Below, one piece after another: positions 59,117 through 64,000 of a DNA stretch of 64,000 nt (positions are counted from its first letter, which is position 1; each line of letters starts with the position of its first letter). Source of the DNA: Blastomussa wellsi (Eukaryota; Cnidaria; Anthozoa; Scleractinia; Plerogyridae); contig OX393565.1 in the NCBI GenBank assembly GCA_947652115.1, positions 22,862,212 to 22,926,211 on the forward strand. The letters are read 5' to 3'. Both the position numbers and the translations under genes were made by a program. The notes under the pieces are model-generated. The model was not told the origin of the DNA and did no database searches. It saw nothing but the letters and a program-made list of their open reading frames with translations.

Positions 59117-62100
59117 ATAAATTCGATATCACATCTACATATTATTCTAGACACGTTGATCACAATTTGAAGTGGACGCATACTTAGCAATTATCAAGTC
59201 CGAATGTGAATGTTTCACTATATCATAATCGGAGCACTGTCGAAATACCAACCCTGATAAAAACAAATTTCTGATTATGGATGGGTGACTGGAAAAGGGC
59301 TCAAAATACATGTTTGGTGAGAATGTGATCCCTTGGAGCAGTTTGGTGACTCACAGAATTTCCAATCGAACTTTAACTTACAGTTAAGTCTCGTTTAAAA
59401 TATTAATTTCTCAATTCTGTTTTGTGAGCATTTCCCATAGGTATCGCATGAGATTAGTCACACGAGGGAAGATAACAAAAATGAAGACAGGAATAGTTAC
59501 TTTAATTATTACACATAATCATAACCAGTTTAATTAATTTCACATCAGAATCAATTTTCCCCGAATGGCTCTCAAATTTTGAAACAGCCTCGCAGCTGTC
59601 TGTGTGTAATCCATACCTTGTTACGAGCAGGATGTATCAAATTTGACATAAGCGGTTCTCGGCGAAAATTAATGAATAACATTCACCTGTTAATCAGGCA
59701 ATACGTGCATTTTTGGCACACGCTGACGACTCAATTCTAACCATAGCGTTAGTTTATGTCATTCCTTGAATTCGGTTTTCTTAGCCGCCCAAATGGAGTC
59801 ATTTTTTATTAGCATTTTTCAGTGTTTTAATGTAATGTAGCATGCGAAAGGAAATGCGCATATTTTTGGCCTTGGCCAACTGTCTTCTGAAACTTGTTTT
59901 TTAGCGGAAAACGGACTATCTAAATATTGCCGGTATCATACATTAGTCAGTACATTGATGTATATTTAATCTGCGAGGATAAATTTTGGAAATTTGAAAG
60001 AACCAAAGGACTTGCTATTGAAATAAATTTCTTCGCAGCAAATCAATTGCACGGAACACAGGCATTGGCTGTTTGCAACCTTAGCTATAATTCCGATCAA
60101 ATCGGTTTAGTTTCACAACACAATCAATCTTCTCTGAAAGGCTCAAGAGCCTCACAGCTGTCATTGGCACAAGTGGTTCTCAACACAGTGAATGATATGA
60201 CGGCAATGCGAAAACTTTGAGAAAACAATATATATAGCTGAGCCATTGCTTGTCCTGTCTCTGTTTTGCTGCAAGCGACGTTGAGATCACACCCAAACAG
60301 AGTCGCGGCCTAGCAATCTCTGATTTGGTGCTGTCTACACAACCCACATTACCAGAGAAGAACCAAAGTCAGTTTGTAAAAGCCAGGTATTTTTGCACAC
60401 TTTTTACTCCATCCAAATTAAACATTTACGGAGTCAAGAATTACGTAAAGAGCGATTGCACTAAATGTTTATCATGAAGCATTCGTATTATCCGGGGCAA
60501 ACTTCCCATAACGAACATATTCCATTTGTTTTGTTAACTTATGGATATCGGCACGCCTCAAAATTTCAATTCAATTTGACCGTAATATCTGTCTAAGCAA
60601 CTCGATCGAGTTTTCACCGTAAATAAAAATATCCTTCTGAACGATCATTTATTTGTAACATGTAACAAAAACAATCTAGCCAGACTGAGAGACGAATAAG
60701 GTTCTTTATGTTTCTTTATGTCATGTTTATACTTGAATCCTAGTTGCTATCCACGTTTACAAGCTAGTATACTGCTTGACCCTTTGATCGTCCAAAAAGG
60801 TGATGCTTTTCTTTAGCTCGATAAACAACGGCCATCAAAAACTTTCATTTAGGACTGCGAATGTTTGAATTATTTTTACTGATTATTTTCAGATTAGACT
60901 TGAACCAGGTTTTCCAACTAGATATCCCACCCAAACGGTCGATAAGCAACGAAAACGATTCAACATTAGCCCTTTGAATTCTCACTAGCCTTCAACTGCA
61001 ATAGAGAAAGAATACTGCCCAGTTATTGGACGGTGCTTATTTTCACGGGAACGTAATTTCGCGAGAATGTTATGGAAGAGAGGCAAATTTCGCAAGACTA
61101 AAATTTCGTTATCTCTGAGGCAGAAGAAATCGCGATGAAAGGAACTTAATTTCGCAAAAATTTAATGAACTTTTTTCATAGTACCCGTTTCATCATTTAC
61201 GAGATTAATTTTTACGAGATGTCTTTTTTCTGATTGGCCATAAATTGCGTTAGTTTATTTTAAATGACCCGTTTTCTACTTTGGATTCGGTTTTCGGTGA
61301 GAATTATTCTTAGCCGCTTTAATGAAGTGTACGTATACCTGCTCCTAATTTGTATACATCACTAATTAGTAGGAACTCATCTGTGTACTATTGGAAATTC
61401 TTGAATCTGATTGGTTCTCCGACTGTTTTCTTTGAAGGCAAGATTTTTTCTTTATTTTTGGCTTAAAAATTAAATACATAAACTGTTAGCTTTTGGGATG
61501 CAATCCTTCAGAGTTCTACTAAAACAATTAGACTACTTGTTTTCTATGAGCGATAGTCAACTCGACTGCGCCTCGTTGACTGTTCGCTCATAGAAAACTC
61601 TTGCGTCAGTTTGTAACGCGTCTGTCCTGTTTGTCAAAGTACCCTCCACGAAAACCCGCTGATTTAATTACTACAAAATTACAAGAAATTCTTAAAAAAA
61701 TACTCAAAAATGAAATAACTAAGAATTATATAGAAATCTTTGAAAACCGACTGAATTAATGAAAAATCAGTCCATTCTTTTGCTTTTACAGAACATGGTA
61801 AAACTTTGGCGTTTCCCCTTTAATTTTACAGTTGAATTTAATCTGGATAAATAGTCAGTTTTCCCTTTAGTGCTTTAAACTCAAAAAGTTGCACCTTAGC
61901 ATGCTGATCAAAATTCAGTGATAAAAATTTGTGGTCACCGATTTTAATTGGTTATATTGTTTTTATGGTAACCAGGAATGTCACGAAAATAATCACAATC
62001 CATTCACCAATGATTGGGAATTTGTTTGATTCCATTATTGTAATATCAACTGGTAAAGAGTTGTACTAATGAACCATCAAGGTATAAGAGCTGGAATGTG

Positions 62101-62800
62101 TTGAAAACTGTTGTGAACGACCTAACCACCGTCTGCATTGATACGCGACGTCAAGAAATCGTGGGTTGGTGTCCGAATGTGTCATTCGACCTTCTTTTTT
62201 GTTTATCAAACATGCAGTTTTTAAGTCATACAGAAGAGTGTTTTAAGCCTCCTTTACGCCACCCCCACCCCCTATTCAGAGAAAGTTTAAAACAAGCAAG
62301 GTCTGATTAAGGTTACAGGGCCTTTGGCACTTTTCTGCGCGTCTGGCGATTTGATTTCTAGTTCAAGGGACCAGAAATCAAAGTTAATTTATGCGATTAA
62401 AATCCTTTTACCTCCACCTTGCGAGGCTTGCAAAAGCTATAAAACTATGGGTAAAGGATTATTTGGTCATTTGTGGAAATTTTAAATAGAATATATTGCT
62501 TGTATTTTCGCATGAACATCACTGACAGAAAAATGTGATTTTCGCGAGGATGACACAAAGCGGCTCGGCACGAAAGCTAAAACAAAGGAATGTGGCTAGA
62601 CAAAGAGGTGTTAGAGGGTACGTGAAAACTCTGAAAACAATCGCAGAAGGCCAAGGTGGTTCGTGGCAGGGTGCAGTGTGCAACCTTATCCATTTCTATA
62701 GTGTGCATTATTGTGACGATTAGCCCTTTAAACTGACTCATGGTCGCTTCGATGAAAAATTGTCATTCAACGCATAGTTGTTTTTTTTTTTTTCAGAAAA

Positions 62801-63790
62801 ATGATCTCAGGAAATGAGACCGTCAACTCCAGCCACTTTCCTTATCAAGCATGTCTGATTCCCAACCTTCCTGAAGACGTCCAGCATCAGGTGCGAGACA
62901 TCAGTAACTACATTGCTGTACCACTCGACATGCTGATGTCCGCGATGTCGTTCATCTGTAACATGCTTGTCTTCGTCACCATAACACGGACTAAATCTCT
63001 CCGACATCCTTCACTGCTGATGCTGTGCAGCTTGTCCATCACTGACATGATATGGGCGCTGTTTTCTCTAACAAAAAACAGTTTGGTTGTACTTCATACA
63101 CACAAGTGCCCGGGATATGGCAACGTAAATAAATGCATTAGTATTTTGTGTTACCTGGCTACCCTTAGTAACCTGGCCATGATAAGCAGAGACCGTTACA
63201 TAGCAACGAGAAGGCCGGTGTGGTACCAAAGTCACGTGAGGCGATCACGTGCACGAGTCGTCAAGACAACGCTCTTAGCCTGGCTGTCAAGCATAGTGAC
63301 TACTCTTATAGCCTACACACTCTGTGAAACGTTAACTTCCTGCGACAAATTTCTTGTCGTTATTATATTGTTGTTTTATATTGTCTCCATTTTCATTATT
63401 CTGTCCAACTACGTCAGATTTTTTATGGGCAACAATAAGCACTCTGGAAGCATAAATGCCGTAAGCTTGCGCGCTGCAGTAGAAAGAGAGAGAAAAGTTA
63501 CTCGAATTATTTCAGTGATTCTATTGTGTTTCATGTTTTCTTTTCTGCCAGCATTACTGAGCCCTGTAATCCTGGTTGGTTTGGGCGTTTCACGATATGA
63601 ATCATTTCGGCCGTTTAACTCTTTGCTGTTTACATTCAATGGTCTTTTTAATCCAGTGTTCAACTATGGAAGAAATAAAGAGATTCGCAGAGCAATGCTG
63701 AAAATGCTCAGTTGTCGACATCGACATATTAGTCCAGAGATTTCTCCCTCAAGATATAGCCAAAGTAACGCTAGCGCTTTAAAAGAATAA
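62801..63790 (+). CDS. Rhodopsin-class G-protein-coupled receptor
   Basis: Single coding exon, 329 residues, seven hydrophobic segments. The extracellular N-terminus has sequons NET and NSS. Motifs: TM1 FICNMLVF, TM2 LSITDMIWAL with D82 (2.50), TM3 end SRDRY (131-133), TM6 CFMFSFLP with Pro250 but without the usual CWxP Trp, and TM7 NPVFNYGR (284-291). Here position 7.53 is Asn and a Tyr follows one residue later, so the NPxxY motif is shifted. The second extracellular loop is very short (CETLTSC). A polypyrimidine tract and acceptor 'ttttcag' end 4 nt before the ATG, so a spliced 5' UTR exon is likely. The ligand cannot be guessed; such receptors are numerous in cnidarians. Poly(A) signals AATAAA at 63832 and 63836. 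Confidence 0.92.
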   Translation: MISGNETVNSSHFPYQACLIPNLPEDVQHQVRDISNYIAVPLDMLMSAMSFICNMLVFVTITRTKSLRHPSLLMLCSLSITDMIWALFSLTKNSLVVLHTHKCPGYGNVNKCISILCYLATLSNLAMISRDRYIATRRPVWYQSHVRRSRARVVKTTLLAWLSSIVTTLIAYTLCETLTSCDKFLVVIILLFYIVSIFIILSNYVRFFMGNNKHSGSINAVSLRAAVERERKVTRIISVILLCFMFSFLPALLSPVILVGLGVSRYESFRPFNSLLFTFNGLFNPVFNYGRNKEIRRAMLKMLSCRHRHISPEISPSRYSQSNASALKE

Positions 63791-63831
63791 GAATTTACCT
63801 TTAGAACCCAGGGAGCGATCCATTTCTAACT

Positions 63832-63841
63832 AATAAATAAA
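63832..63841 (+). terminator. Overlapping poly(A) signals of the GPCR gene
   Basis: AATAAATAAA 42 nt after the stop codon. Confidence 0.6.
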
Positions 63842-63937
63842 CTGTACTTTTATTTAATATCCTTAAGTATAATATTACGTATTTCGTCGTTGAACGTAGC
63901 TTTCGTTTATGGCCTGAGATGTTTGATATGCCCCTTG

Positions 63938-64000
63938 CATAGGCGTACGGGCCGGGGGGTGGGGGGAAGGGGGGAAGCAGCCACCCAAATCAGATGGGCA
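63938..64000. repeat. Start of a G-rich dispersed repeat, cut by the window edge
   Basis: 'ataggcgtacgggccggggg' followed by G/A-rich sequence and 'gcagccaccc'. It resembles the minus-oriented G/C-rich block near 53735-53795. Confidence 0.35.

Larger units (their letters stand above)
56216..62790. other. Long intergenic stretch before the GPCR
   Basis: AT-rich with no recognisable gene. It holds an inverted repeat at 57947-58042, the tandem duplication at 58859-59116, and open frames of 97 codons (59927-60220) and 75 codons (60250-60477) that match no family I know. A 5' UTR exon of the GPCR is expected somewhere here. Confidence 0.5.

Noticed and set aside
59927..60477. Open frames of 97 and 75 codons
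   Set aside because: No recognisable family, no splice partners found; kept only as part of the intergenic description.

Overview
The window is eukaryotic, AT-rich, intron-rich animal DNA. Every multi-exon gene has GT-AG introns, the intergenic space is crowded with small foldback elements and tRNA-derived SINEs, and the gene content (TPR-CHAT proteins of the TTC28-like type, ependymin-related secreted proteins, an intronless-coding rhodopsin-like receptor) fits an anthozoan cnidarian, most likely a stony coral. The species cannot be named from the sequence alone.

Layout. 86-5594 (+): last nine visible exons of a COQ8/ADCK3-type mitochondrial atypical kinase, whose 5' end lies outside the window. 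5865-6343: a 36-bp minisatellite. 8273-11299 and 13411-15840 (+): two tandem TPR-CHAT genes (caspase-like peptidase domain behind 13 and 8 TPR units). Their 3' ends are nearly identical, and one carries a small transposon that the other lacks. 19768-23463 (+): a six-exon gene for a divergent ependymin-like secreted protein. 25744-31590 (+): a three-exon gamma-glutamyltransferase-family protein with unusual active-site residues. 34131-40057 (-): a second, canonical six-exon ependymin-related gene with the same intron phases as the first. 42987-55600 (+): a complete 14-exon TMEM62 gene (membrane-anchored metallophosphoesterase). 62801-63790 (+): a rhodopsin-class GPCR whose coding region is a single exon.

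Between and inside these genes lie at least a dozen foldback/MITE elements, at least two tRNA-derived SINE families, two decayed Penelope-like retroelement ends carrying a hammerhead-ribozyme-like core, three minisatellites and a perfect 129-bp tandem duplication.

There is no operon logic here. The genes are separate transcription units, and the only local relationships are the tandem TPR-CHAT duplication and the two ependymin-type genes lying about 11 kb apart in opposite orientation. The most interesting material is the TPR-CHAT pair (a possible caspase-like sensing system with repeat-number variation and gene conversion), the GGT-like Ntn-hydrolase with a predicted Ser nucleophile, and the ependymin pair. 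Exon boundaries were placed by eye from splice consensus, reading-frame continuity and family resemblance.
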